Assembly: GCF_003121405.1 (NCBI RefSeq)
Contig: NZ_QBUY01000082.1
Location: 1-40,367, forward strand
Length of the DNA stretch: 40,367 nucleotides
Source of the DNA: Paraburkholderia sp. C35
GTDB taxonomy: Bacteria; Pseudomonadota; Gammaproteobacteria; Burkholderiales; Burkholderiaceae
Reading direction: 5' to 3'
Made by a program: the position numbers and the translations under genes
In this document: positions 1 through 7,490 of the stretch, piece after piece
How positions within the stretch are numbered: the first letter of the stretch is position 1
How the letters are laid out: every line of letters begins with the position of its first letter
The notes under the pieces: model-generated
The model's input: the letters and a program-made list of their open reading frames with translations, nothing else
Databases searched by the model: none
What the model was told of the DNA's origin: nothing

Positions 1-26
1 AATGCCAGGACTTTTGCAGAGATTCC

Positions 27-111
27 CTTACTTTCTTTGCGGCGGCAAAGAAAGTAAGTGCCGCCCCGCACAGGGGCAACACTAGCAGACCACTAACAAA
101 GAGCGGATGCC
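27..111 (+). repeat. Hairpin repeat, left copy
   Basis: A perfect 14-bp stem (27-40 with 45-58, loop GGCG) starts with CTTACTTTCTTTGC and is followed by a conserved tail containing GCCCCGCACAGGGGC and GCAGACCACTAACAAA. The same hairpin plus tail recurs in inverted orientation at 39788-39874, and its first arm recurs at 40354-40367. In both full copies the tail points toward a nearby gene start. No coding capacity is evident. It is a dispersed intergenic repeat of unknown function. Confidence 0.85.
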
Positions 112-164
112 AGCGGCAGCACAAACCTCAACCCCCATCAAAACCAAAAAAACCAAAAAAACAA

Positions 165-243
165 ATCGCACACGATCAAATCGCACTTGACACAAAAATT
201 TTCCACCCTAAAATGCATCGTACGCGATGTAATCGTGCGAGAT
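165..243 (+). promoter_or_regulatory. Sigma-70 promoter with flanking ATCG-N4-CGAT operators
   Basis: A consensus -35 TTGACA (187-192) lies 16 bp from a -10 TAAAAT (209-214). Two palindromes of form ATCG-N4-CGAT sit on either side: 165-176 (ATCGCACACGAT) and 217-228 (ATCGTACGCGAT). Their centres are 52 bp apart, about five helical turns. Half-sites occur at 180-187 and 232-243. The promoter would drive the small secreted protein at 314 and the ohr gene at 608. A MarR-type OhrR repressor is the obvious candidate from what is known of ohr regulation, but no ohrR gene lies in this window. Confidence 0.7.
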
Positions 244-313
244 TAAAAAGACAGCACTGAACCGAATTCACAAACCCGCCCCAACAGTGGGCACAATCAA
301 ACCGGAGTCCACC

Positions 314-580
314 ATGAACAAGTTCATCAATGCCGCAATCTGGATCACACTCAGCGCCGCAGCATCGTCGGCATTCGCCAGTGGCTACGGCCCGGCCCCT
401 CACTACAACCCGCTGCAAGGCGCTCCCGTTTCGCAACAAGGCCCGAGCGCGATCGTCGCCGAAGCAGGCCAGAACGCTTCCGCCAACGACGACATGGGCG
501 GCGTATCAACCCAGAACATGGAATCAGGCCGCCGCACCATCTCGAGCGAGTTCGGGCTCTCCACCTTCAAACACCACTAA
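314..580 (+). CDS. Small secreted hypothetical protein
   Basis: An 88-residue protein starting MNKFINAAIWITL, with a Sec signal peptide (hydrophobic core residues 7-18, likely cleavage after Ala-Phe-Ala near residue 22). The mature part is polar, rich in Gly, Ser, Gln and Asn, and has no recognisable catalytic motif. The style (tyrosine/proline start, QQGPSA stretch) resembles small DUF4148-like periplasmic proteins common in Burkholderia, but I cannot assign it to that family. The ATG at 314 is chosen because GGAG (304-307) lies 6 nt upstream. It is followed after 27 bp by ohr on the same strand and probably shares its promoter, so it may be part of a peroxide or stress response. Function unknown. 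Confidence 0.75.
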   Translation: MNKFINAAIWITLSAAASSAFASGYGPAPHYNPLQGAPVSQQGPSAIVAEAGQNASANDDMGGVSTQNMESGRRTISSEFGLSTFKHH

Positions 581-607
581 AACCGCGAGCAAAGAGGAAC
601 GCACACC

Positions 608-1024
608 ATGTCAAGAATCGACAACGTCCTGTACACCGGCAAAACGCAAACCACAGGCGGCCGCGATGGCTCGGCTCGCAGCACGGACGGCCGTCTGGAT
701 ATCCAGCTTTCTCCGCCGGGATCGAGCGGCAAAGGCACCAACCCCGCGCAACTGTTCGCGGCAGGCTGGTCGGCGTGCTTTATAGGCGCACTGGGACTCG
801 CGGCGCGCGAGCTGAAAGTCGCGCTGCCCGCCGACACGGCAGTCAACGCCGAAGTCGATCTCGGTACGGGTGAGGGCGGCTACTTTTTGCAGGCGCGCCT
901 GTACGTCAGCCTGCCGGGCGTGAATGCCGAAGTCGCGCAGAAGATCGTCGAGACGGCACATCAGACGTGCCCATACTCGAAAGCCACGCGCGGCAATATC
1001 GACGTTGAAATCGCACTGGTTTGA
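608..1024 (+). CDS. ohr: Organic hydroperoxide resistance protein (Ohr/OsmC family)
   Basis: A 138-residue thiol peroxidase of the Ohr subfamily, which reduces organic and fatty-acid hydroperoxides using a Cys pair recycled by lipoylated proteins. The peroxidatic Cys57 sits in AAGWSACFIGAL and the resolving Cys121 in CPYSKATRGN, both diagnostic. Arg19 (GGRDGSA), which activates the Cys, is present. The glutamate that normally pairs with this Arg (NPEQLF in typical Ohr) is Ala47 here (NPAQLF), and the loop before it is about four residues shorter than in the Xylella enzyme. The usual Tyr of AAGYSACF is Trp. Length is normal. It lies 27 bp behind the small secreted gene and convergent with the hypothetical at 1083. 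Family assignment is secure; activity level is uncertain because of the Glu-to-Ala change. Confidence 0.93.
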   Translation: MSRIDNVLYTGKTQTTGGRDGSARSTDGRLDIQLSPPGSSGKGTNPAQLFAAGWSACFIGALGLAARELKVALPADTAVNAEVDLGTGEGGYFLQARLYVSLPGVNAEVAQKIVETAHQTCPYSKATRGNIDVEIALV

Positions 1025-1038
1025 GGTGTGTCGGCGTG

Positions 1039-1083
1039 GCCGGTTCGCCGGCGTCCTTCAGGCGAAGGGCGCGGTGAACCGGC
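1039..1083. other. Stem-loops between convergent genes
   Basis: GCCGG-TTCG-CCGGC (1039-1052) forms a short hairpin with a UUCG loop. Alternatively GCCGGTTC (1039-1046) can pair with GAACCGGC (1076-1083). The site lies between the convergent ohr and the minus-strand hypothetical. There is no T-run, so it is not a canonical intrinsic terminator. Confidence 0.35.
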
Positions 1084-1523
1084 TATGTCGGGTGATCGCC
1101 AGAACGCGGTGGCTGCGGATTGTTGGCGGGGTTCGTGTCGTACTTGAATACGCGTTCGATGCCGGATTCGGGCTCGCGTGCCAGTGCCTCAAGCTCGGCT
1201 TCGAGCGAATCGGCGGTTTCCTTCGAATAGATCTGCTCGCCTTCCACATACACCGTGAAAGAGCGCAGATACTTCGCTTTCTTTTCAGGGTTCTCGATGG
1301 TCTGCCGCGTCCACTCGTATAGCGGATACGCCGCCGTGCCAAGTTCTTCCGCTTCCTTCACATAACCCGCAAACGCGTCGTACTGGCATGTGACCGTGGC
1401 GTGATGCCGTTGCAGCACCGCATGCAGCGGCGCGTACGACTGCGCAGACGGATCGGCGCGCAATGCAAGCGCCCGTTCGTCGGAAACCGTCATACGGATC
1501 TGGAACTGCCATGTGTCCTGCAT
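1083..1523 (-). CDS. Conserved-looking hypothetical protein
   Basis: A 146-residue soluble protein starting MQDTWQFQIRMTVSDE. No signal peptide or membrane segment is visible. The middle is a mixed alpha/beta sequence with a stretch of charged helix (residues about 95-130) and a Pro/Asn-rich tail. I do not recognise the family. The start at 1523 is preferred over an ATG seven codons upstream because GGGGA lies about 6 nt before it. It stands alone, convergent with ohr and divergent from the transporter operon. Codon use matches its neighbours, so it is likely real, but no function can be given. Confidence 0.7.
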   Translation of the reverse strand: MQDTWQFQIRMTVSDERALALRADPSAQSYAPLHAVLQRHHATVTCQYDAFAGYVKEAEELGTAAYPLYEWTRQTIENPEKKAKYLRSFTVYVEGEQIYSKETADSLEAELEALAREPESGIERVFKYDTNPANNPQPPRSGDHPT

Positions 1524-1562
1524 GGTTTTCCCCAATCGAGCCATGCGGTGATTCTAGCGAAT

Positions 1563-1610
1563 GGCTGAAATCTCAGCCTCCCTTCGCGAGCCGATTCTGA
1601 AGTCTCAGAA
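1563..1610 (+). promoter_or_regulatory. Two palindromic upstream activator sites
   Basis: GGCTGAAATCTCAGCC (1563-1578) and TTCTGAAGTCTCAGAA (1595-1610) are each perfect inverted repeats with 6-bp arms and share the core CTGA-A-N-TC-TCAG. Their centres are 32 bp apart, about three helical turns, so dimers would bind the same DNA face. They end 84 bp upstream of the -24/-12 promoter at 1694. This is the arrangement expected for enhancer sites of the sigma-54 activator encoded at 5092-6465. The assignment to that protein is inferred from context. Confidence 0.75.
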
Positions 1611-1693
1611 CAAGTTCGTCGCTGTCAGCCTAAAAATGAAAGAAACCGCATATAAATCAATGGCATAACAAATTCAAGCGAAGCCGGAAAAAT

Positions 1694-1709
1694 TGGCATA
1701 CCCCTTGCG
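1694..1709 (+). promoter_or_regulatory. Sigma-54 (-24/-12) promoter
   Basis: TTGGCATACCCCTTGCG matches the -24/-12 consensus, with GG at 1695-1696 and GC at 1707-1708 separated by exactly 10 bp. It lies about 77 bp before the transporter start. The downstream operon encodes a sigma-54 activator, which supports the call. Confidence 0.8.
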
Positions 1710-1785
1710 ATATAGGCGTCCACTGGCCACCCGGCCACAAGACAAGCGATGCAGCCTCACGCATCCAAGATCAAGGAGACATGCT

Positions 1786-3150
1786 TTGCAAACGACTTCG
1801 CACGCCCACGGCCCGTCGCAGCCGCTGCCCGCGCAGCAACCCGTCACCAAGACGCGCTTCTGGCCGGAAGGCTGGTGGAAGCTGATGGAATACCGGATCG
1901 GCATCATCCCGCTGCCTGTCTACGTCATCCTGGCCGCGCTGATCACGGGCTTCGCCGTGACGGGCAAGGTGCCCGGCGAAATTTCGATGGCCATCGCCGT
2001 ACTCGCCTTCTTCGGCTTCACCTGCGCCGAACTGGGCAAGCGTCTGCCCATCCTGCGCAATATCGGCGCGGCCGCGATCTGCGCGACCTTCGTACCGTCT
2101 GCGCTCACCTACTACCATCTGCTGCCCAAGCCCGTGCTTACTCTGACCACGGACTTCACCAAGCAGACGAACTTCCTGTACCTGTTCATTGCGTCGATCA
2201 TCGTCGGCAGCTTTCTGAGCATGGACCGGCGCGTGCTGATCCAGGGTTTCATCAAGATCTTCGTGCCGCTCGCAGTCGGCTCGATTGCGGCTGCCATCGT
2301 CGGCACGGCTGTCGGTGCGGCGTTCGGGCTTGGCGTCAAGCACACGCTGCTGTATATCGTCGTGCCCATCATGGCGGGCGGCGTCGGCGAGGGCGCGATT
2401 CCGCTGTCCATCGGCTACTCGGAAATCATGCATCTGCCGCAAGGTCAGCTGTTCGCGCAAGTGCTGCCGCCCGTGATGCTCGGTAGCCTCACGGCGATCG
2501 TGCTGTCCGGTGCACTCGACATGCTCGGCAAGCGCTATCCGCATCTGACGGGCCGCGGCCGTCTGCAGGTCGGCGAGAAAGATGAAATGGACCCGGTGAA
2601 GGAAGAAATCTCCGGCCATATCGATGTCACGCATATCGCCGCCGCCGGCATCACGGCCATCACGCTGTATCTGCTCGGTTTGATGTGCCGCAACCTGTTC
2701 GGTCTGCCCGCGCCCGTCGCGATGCTGTTCCTCGCCGTGCTGGTGAAGCTCGCGCGCGCCGTCTCGCCGCAGTTGCAGGAAGGCGCATTCGTGGTCTACA
2801 AGTTCTTCTCGACGGCGGTGACGTATCCGCTGCTGTTCGCCATCGGCGTCGCGATGACGCCGTGGGACGAACTGATGGCCGCCTTCACGTTTGCCAATAT
2901 CGTGACCATCGTCGTGACGGTCGCGACACTGATGGGCACGGGCTTTGTGGTTGGCCGCTTCCTGAAGATGTACCCTATCGACACCGCGATCGTGAACGCT
3001 TGCCACAGCGGCCAGGGCGGCACGGGCGACGTCGCGATCCTGACGGCGGCCAACCGCATGACGCTGATGCCGTTCGCGCAGATCGCCACGCGTATCGGCG
3101 GCGCCATCGTGGTGACGCTGACGCTGATCCTGCTTGCGCATTTCGGCTGA
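1786..3150 (+). CDS. 2-hydroxycarboxylate transporter (2HCT family, citrate/malate type)
   Basis: A 454-residue inner-membrane secondary transporter with about 11 hydrophobic segments. Two re-entrant loop signatures of the 2HCT family (CitS, MleP, CimH) are visible: MAGGVGEGAIPLS near residue 200 and CHSGQGGTGDVAIL near residue 408. Family members carry citrate, malate or lactate, usually with Na+ or H+. I chose the TTG start at 1786 because AAGGAG (1773-1778) lies 7 nt upstream. This gives a normal family length with a hydrophilic tail of about 35 residues. The sigma-54 promoter and paired activator sites upstream, and the two-component genes 68 bp downstream, suggest induction by the extracellular substrate. 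The exact substrate cannot be read from sequence. Confidence 0.9.
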   Translation: MQTTSHAHGPSQPLPAQQPVTKTRFWPEGWWKLMEYRIGIIPLPVYVILAALITGFAVTGKVPGEISMAIAVLAFFGFTCAELGKRLPILRNIGAAAICATFVPSALTYYHLLPKPVLTLTTDFTKQTNFLYLFIASIIVGSFLSMDRRVLIQGFIKIFVPLAVGSIAAAIVGTAVGAAFGLGVKHTLLYIVVPIMAGGVGEGAIPLSIGYSEIMHLPQGQLFAQVLPPVMLGSLTAIVLSGALDMLGKRYPHLTGRGRLQVGEKDEMDPVKEEISGHIDVTHIAAAGITAITLYLLGLMCRNLFGLPAPVAMLFLAVLVKLARAVSPQLQEGAFVVYKFFSTAVTYPLLFAIGVAMTPWDELMAAFTFANIVTIVVTVATLMGTGFVVGRFLKMYPIDTAIVNACHSGQGGTGDVAILTAANRMTLMPFAQIATRIGGAIVVTLTLILLAHFG

Positions 3151-3218
3151 CGCACCCGCGCAATCCCGTGTCGGGCGCGCAAGCCGGCGCATAAAGCAGC
3201 TTGCGGCGCCCGGCATCG

Positions 3219-5102
3219 ATGAGGTTGAATGTGCGCGTAAGAACAAGAAGCATACCGTTGTGGGCATGGGCCGCTGCCATCGCGCTGTATCTCGGCGCGG
3301 CGGCGGCGGCCGTCGAATTTGCGTGGGACCGCGCCATCGACGCGCTCGCGCAGGTCGGCGCACACCGGCTGGATCTGTATGCAGCCAGCCTCAAAAGCGA
3401 GCTGGGCCGCTACGAGATGATGCCCGCCATCGTCGCGCGGCAGGACAGCGTGCGTGCGTTGCTTGCGGCGGGTTCGCGCGCGTCGCCGGACCTGCTGCAC
3501 GAAGTCGATACCTATCTCGAAGCCGTCAACAACGAAGCAGGCAGTCTCGCCGTCGACGTGATCGACCTGCAGGGCGAGGTGATCGCCGCGAGCAACTGGA
3601 ACCAGTCGTTCAGCTTCGTCGGCACCAATGTTTCGTATCGGCCGTACTTCAAGGATGCGCTCGCGCATGGCACCGGGCGCTTCTTCGGCATCGGCACCAA
3701 CACTGGCATGCCGGGGCTGTACTATGCGAGCGCCGTGCGCGTTGCGGGCAAGCCGGTCGGCGCGACGGCGGTGAAGCTGAGCGTCGATGCGCTCGAAACG
3801 GCCTGGCGAGCGCCCGGCGAGGCCGCCATGGTGATCGACAGCAACGGTGTGATCGTCATCTCGACCGTACCCGCGTGGAAGTTCACGGCGATCCGGCCCA
3901 TCACCGCGCAACAGCAGCGCGTCATTCAGGACTCGCGGCAATACGCGGGCCGCAATGTCGATGCATTGCCGTACCGCCGTGTCGGCGACTGGAACGACGC
4001 GGCATGGCTCGGGCGCTTTCCCGACTGGCGGCGCGCCGGTCACACCACGCAATTCCTCGTGATGTCTCGGCCTGCGCCGCAAGCGGGCGATTCGATCATG
4101 GTGCTGCTCGATGTCGCCAGCGCGCGTCGACAGCAACAGGTTGCGCTCGCGTTCGTGACGGGCGCGTTTCTGATCGCCGGGCTTTATGCGTTGTACGCGG
4201 CGCAGCGGCGCCGCACGATTGCCGTCAGGCTGAAGGCGCAGGACGCGCTGCGCGCCGCGAACGACCGGCTGGAGATGACCGTCGCGCAACGCACGGCAGC
4301 GCTGGTGGAAACCAACGAACGCATGCAGCAGGAAATCGTCGAACGCAAGCGCACTGAGCAGCGTTTGCGCGACACGCAGCAGGAAGTGGTGCACGCGGGC
4401 AAGCTCGCCGTGCTCGGCCAGATGGCGGCCGGTCTCACGCACGAGTTGAATCAGCCGCTGGTGGCAATCCGCACGCTGTGCGATAACGCGCGCACGTTTT
4501 TCGAGCGCAATCAGCCCGCGCAGGCAGTGGCGAATCTGGAGCGTGTCGCGAAACTGGTCGACAGCATGGCCGTGCTGACGGGCGAACTGAAGACTTTTGC
4601 GCGCAAGCCGGACGTCGAACGGATGGCCGTGTCGCTGAACGAAGCGGTCGCGCACGCGCGGCTTATCTACGAAGCGCGTATTCGCGATGAAGGCGTGCAA
4701 CTCGACGTGAACATTCCGGCAGGCTCGACAGTGTGGGCAGAATCGAGCCAGTTGCAGCAGGTCATCGTCAATCTGCTCGGCAATGCGCTCGACGCCGTGC
4801 ATCACGAAGAAAAACGCATCATCACGATTGCCGCCGCCGACCCCGACGCGCGCGAGCGCGTGCTGTTCACACTCGCCGACACCGGCCCCGGCATCGCGCC
4901 CGACGTGCTTGCCCATCTGTTCGAGCCGTTCGTGACCACCAAGCCGCGCGGGCAGGGACTGGGACTTGGCCTCGCGATTACGTCGCGTATCGTCGAGGGT
5001 TTCGGTGCGAAGATTTCGGCCGCCAATCTGGCAGGCGGCGGCGCACAATTCACTATCGAATTCGCGGCGGCGACGTCGCAGAGGGTGGTTCATGGGAGAT
5101 GA
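3219..5102 (+). CDS. DctB-type membrane sensor histidine kinase
   Basis: A 627-residue kinase. TM1 (about residues 11-32) and TM2 (about 305-328) flank a periplasmic double-Cache-like sensor of the kind found in DctB, containing the NVSYRPYFKDAL segment. A coiled coil leads to the H-box AAGLTHELNQPLVAI with His408 as phosphorylation site. The N-box (NLLGNALDAV), G1 (DTGPGIAP) and G2 (GLGLGLAIT) are intact. No strong ribosome site marks the start. A TTG at 3201 is an in-frame alternative; I chose ATG 3219. It lies 68 bp behind the transporter, and its stop overlaps the regulator start by 11 bp, so translation is probably coupled. By analogy to DctB it senses the carboxylate imported by the upstream transporter. 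Confidence 0.9.
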   Translation: MRLNVRVRTRSIPLWAWAAAIALYLGAAAAAVEFAWDRAIDALAQVGAHRLDLYAASLKSELGRYEMMPAIVARQDSVRALLAAGSRASPDLLHEVDTYLEAVNNEAGSLAVDVIDLQGEVIAASNWNQSFSFVGTNVSYRPYFKDALAHGTGRFFGIGTNTGMPGLYYASAVRVAGKPVGATAVKLSVDALETAWRAPGEAAMVIDSNGVIVISTVPAWKFTAIRPITAQQQRVIQDSRQYAGRNVDALPYRRVGDWNDAAWLGRFPDWRRAGHTTQFLVMSRPAPQAGDSIMVLLDVASARRQQQVALAFVTGAFLIAGLYALYAAQRRRTIAVRLKAQDALRAANDRLEMTVAQRTAALVETNERMQQEIVERKRTEQRLRDTQQEVVHAGKLAVLGQMAAGLTHELNQPLVAIRTLCDNARTFFERNQPAQAVANLERVAKLVDSMAVLTGELKTFARKPDVERMAVSLNEAVAHARLIYEARIRDEGVQLDVNIPAGSTVWAESSQLQQVIVNLLGNALDAVHHEEKRIITIAAADPDARERVLFTLADTGPGIAPDVLAHLFEPFVTTKPRGQGLGLGLAITSRIVEGFGAKISAANLAGGGAQFTIEFAAATSQRVVHGR

Positions 5103-6465
5103 AATCAGGGTTCTCGTCGTCGAAGACGATGAGAACGTTCGCGTCGGCGTCGAGCAGGCGGTGGCGCTGGCGGGCTTTTCGGTCAGCGCGTTTGCATCGG
5201 CGGCGCAGGCGTTGGCCGAGGTTGCGCCGGGCGCGCCCGTCGTGATCGTGTCGGACGTACGGATGCCGGGCATCGACGGCTTGCAGCTGCTCGACAAGGT
5301 GATGGCCATCGATGCACAGATTCCCGTCGTGCTGATCAGCGGACACGCCGATATTTCCACGGCAGTAGGCGCGATGCAGGTCGGTGCCTACGATTTCATC
5401 GAGAAGCCGTTTTCGTCGGACCACATCGCGGGCCGCGTCGCGCGTGCCGTCGAGAAGCGGCGCCTTACGCTCGAAGTGCAGGGCTTGCGCGCGGCGCTCG
5501 ACAACTGGCAAGGCATCGAAGCGCTGGTGCTCGGCAAGTCGCCTGCCATGGCCGATGTACGCAAGAAGATCCTGCGGCTCGCGGATACATCCGTGTCGGT
5601 GCTGATCACGGGCGAGACGGGCACGGGCAAGGAGCTGATCGCGCGCAGCCTGCATGACTTCGGTGGGCGTCGCGACAAACATTTCGTCGCGCTCAATTGC
5701 GGCGGCCTGCCGGAGCAGATTTTCGAAAGCGAACTGTTCGGGCATGAAGCGGGTGCGTTCACGGGCGCGATCAAGAAGCGCGTCGGCAAGATCGAATGGG
5801 CGAATGGCGGCACGCTGTTTCTCGACGAAATCGAAACCATGCCGGTTCCGCTGCAGATCAAGATGCTGCGCGTGCTGCAGGAACGCACGCTGGAGCGGTT
5901 GGGCGCGAATGAATCGATAGCAGTGGATTGCCGCGTGATCGCGGCGTCGAAGGCCGATCTCGCGGCGCTAGCGGCTGAAGGCGGTTTTCGTGCGGACTTG
6001 CTCTACCGGTTGAACGTCGCGCAGATCGAATTGCCGCCGTTGCGTGAGCGGCGTGAAGACGTGCCGCTGCTGTTCGAGCATTTCGTGCTGGCGGCCGCGC
6101 GGCGTTTTGCACAGCCGGCGCCGGTCGTGTCGGCGTCGCAGTTGTCGGAACTGATGACCCATCAATGGCCCGGCAACGTGCGCGAGTTGCAGAACGTCGC
6201 GGACCGCGTCGTGCTAGGTCTGACGGGCGACAGCCTGTTGGCGGAAAGCAGCGGTACGGTAGCACCGGCGGCCAAGGGCGGCACGCTCGCCGATCAGATG
6301 GCGTACTTCGAGCGCATGCTCATCGAGGACATGCTGAGGCGCTGTCACGGCAGCGTCGCGGACGCGAGCGAGGCGCTCGGCATGCCAAAGAAGACGCTGT
6401 ATCACAAGCTGCGGCAACTGAAGATTGCTGCGCGTGATGTGCAGGGTGAAGAGAGCGAGGCCTAG
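5092..6465 (+). CDS. DctD-type sigma-54 response regulator
   Basis: A 457-residue NtrC-family activator. The receiver domain (1-120) has acidic Glu11/Asp12, phospho-acceptor Asp55 (VSDVRMPGIDG) and Lys105. The AAA+ domain has Walker A GETGTGKE (174-181), the sigma-54 contact loop GAFTGA (221-226) and Walker B GGTLFLDEIE. A Fis-type helix-turn-helix closes the protein (DASEALGMPKKTLYHKL). All ATPase and sigma-54 contact motifs are intact. The ATG at 5092 lies inside the end of the kinase gene. It very likely binds the two palindromes at 1563-1610 and drives the promoter at 1694. The stop lies 1 bp from the convergent cynR stop, with no terminator between them. Confidence 0.93.
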   Translation: MGDEIRVLVVEDDENVRVGVEQAVALAGFSVSAFASAAQALAEVAPGAPVVIVSDVRMPGIDGLQLLDKVMAIDAQIPVVLISGHADISTAVGAMQVGAYDFIEKPFSSDHIAGRVARAVEKRRLTLEVQGLRAALDNWQGIEALVLGKSPAMADVRKKILRLADTSVSVLITGETGTGKELIARSLHDFGGRRDKHFVALNCGGLPEQIFESELFGHEAGAFTGAIKKRVGKIEWANGGTLFLDEIETMPVPLQIKMLRVLQERTLERLGANESIAVDCRVIAASKADLAALAAEGGFRADLLYRLNVAQIELPPLRERREDVPLLFEHFVLAAARRFAQPAPVVSASQLSELMTHQWPGNVRELQNVADRVVLGLTGDSLLAESSGTVAPAAKGGTLADQMAYFERMLIEDMLRRCHGSVADASEALGMPKKTLYHKLRQLKIAARDVQGEESEA

Positions 6466-6466
6466 C

Positions 6467-7348
6467 CTAGCGCTTGATGTTTTCCATCAACACCTGCACG
6501 AACGCCTTGCTTGCCGCCGTGCGATAAGCGTCCTTGCGTTGCAGCAGCACAGCCGTGCGCACAGGCAGCGGTGGATCGAGTGGCACGGGTAGCAATTCCG
6601 GGTGCTCGCGCGCGATGCCGTCAGGCAGCACAGTCGCAAGCTGCCCATGGCGCACGATCTCGACGATGGCGCTGATCGAGTTCGCTTCAATCGCCACCTG
6701 CGGGCGTACGCGCTGTTGCGTGCAATATTCGTCGATATAGCGGCGGGTCGCGAACGCCCTGTTCAGCAACACGAGGGATTCCTTCGCGAAGTCCTGAGCC
6801 GTTAGCGCCTTGCGCCGCGATGCACGCGCATGCGTACGGCCGACCACCAGACTCAACGTTTCCTGAAACAGCAGCTGGCTTTCTATTTCCGCTGCATGCA
6901 CCGGCTCGAAGGCGATACCGATGTCCAACCTGTCGTCGGCGAGTTGGGCTTCGATCTGGTCCTGGGTGATTTCGTGCAGGTCGATGGCGATGCCCGGATG
7001 CGACGCATAGAACCGGTCGATCACCGGCCCTACCAGATACGCCGTGAAAGTCGGCGTGACGGCCAGACGCAGATTGCCGCGGCTCAGTTCGCTCACGTCG
7101 AGAATCGCCCGCACGCCCGCATCGAGATCTTGCAGCGCGAGCTTCGCGTAGCGCATCCACGCGTCGCCCGCATCCGTCAGTTGCACCGTTCGCCCTGACC
7201 GGTCGAGCAACTGTGTCCCCAACATCTCTTCCAGCTGCCTGATCTGCTGCGACAGCGTGGGCTGCGACACATGCAGCGCCTCGGCGGCGCGCGTGAAATT
7301 GCGGTGCTCCGCGACGGCCAGAAAGTAACGGATATGACGTAGCAGCAT
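6467..7348 (-). CDS. cynR: LysR-family activator of the cyanate operon
   Basis: A 293-residue LysR-type regulator. The N-terminal winged helix (residues 1-60) carries FTRAAEALHVSQPTLSQQIRQLE, and the C-terminal part is a two-lobed effector domain. Length is close to E. coli CynR. It is divergent from cynT-cynS with a 142-bp gap, the classical cynR/cynTSX arrangement. In the known system CynR binds this gap and activates on cyanate or azide. The symbol rests on context plus overall similarity as I recall it. Confidence 0.85.
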   Translation of the reverse strand: MLLRHIRYFLAVAEHRNFTRAAEALHVSQPTLSQQIRQLEEMLGTQLLDRSGRTVQLTDAGDAWMRYAKLALQDLDAGVRAILDVSELSRGNLRLAVTPTFTAYLVGPVIDRFYASHPGIAIDLHEITQDQIEAQLADDRLDIGIAFEPVHAAEIESQLLFQETLSLVVGRTHARASRRKALTAQDFAKESLVLLNRAFATRRYIDEYCTQQRVRPQVAIEANSISAIVEIVRHGQLATVLPDGIAREHPELLPVPLDPPLPVRTAVLLQRKDAYRTAASKAFVQVLMENIKR

Positions 7349-7386
7349 GCCGGCTCCCGACTGATGACCCTGACGCCGAAACTATT

Positions 7387-7422
7387 GGTCTTGCCTATTG
7401 TCATCATCATAAACCGGTCTTG
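7387..7422. promoter_or_regulatory. Direct repeat in the cynR-cynT gap
   Basis: GGTCTTG occurs at 7387-7393 and 7416-7422, 29 bp apart, each followed by a CTAT-N-GTC element (CTATTGTC and CTATGGTC). It lies in the divergent promoter region where CynR is expected to bind. This is a candidate regulator site; no clear -35/-10 pair was assigned. Confidence 0.35.
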
Positions 7423-7490
7423 GACACTATGGTCGATCGAGTCCATTCTTTGTTCAACGCGCCGCACAGCGCGACTGAATGGAGCAGATC

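Noticed and set aside
1771..3363. A 530-codon minus-strand frame opposite the 2HCT transporter
   Set aside because: Translation is low-complexity Arg/Asp/Gln with no family resemblance; it is the antisense of a membrane protein gene.
2796..5360. An 854-codon open frame on the minus strand opposite the transporter and kinase genes
   Set aside because: Arg/His/Ala-rich translation with no domain, lying fully antisense to two well-supported genes. GC-rich codon bias leaves such frames open by chance.
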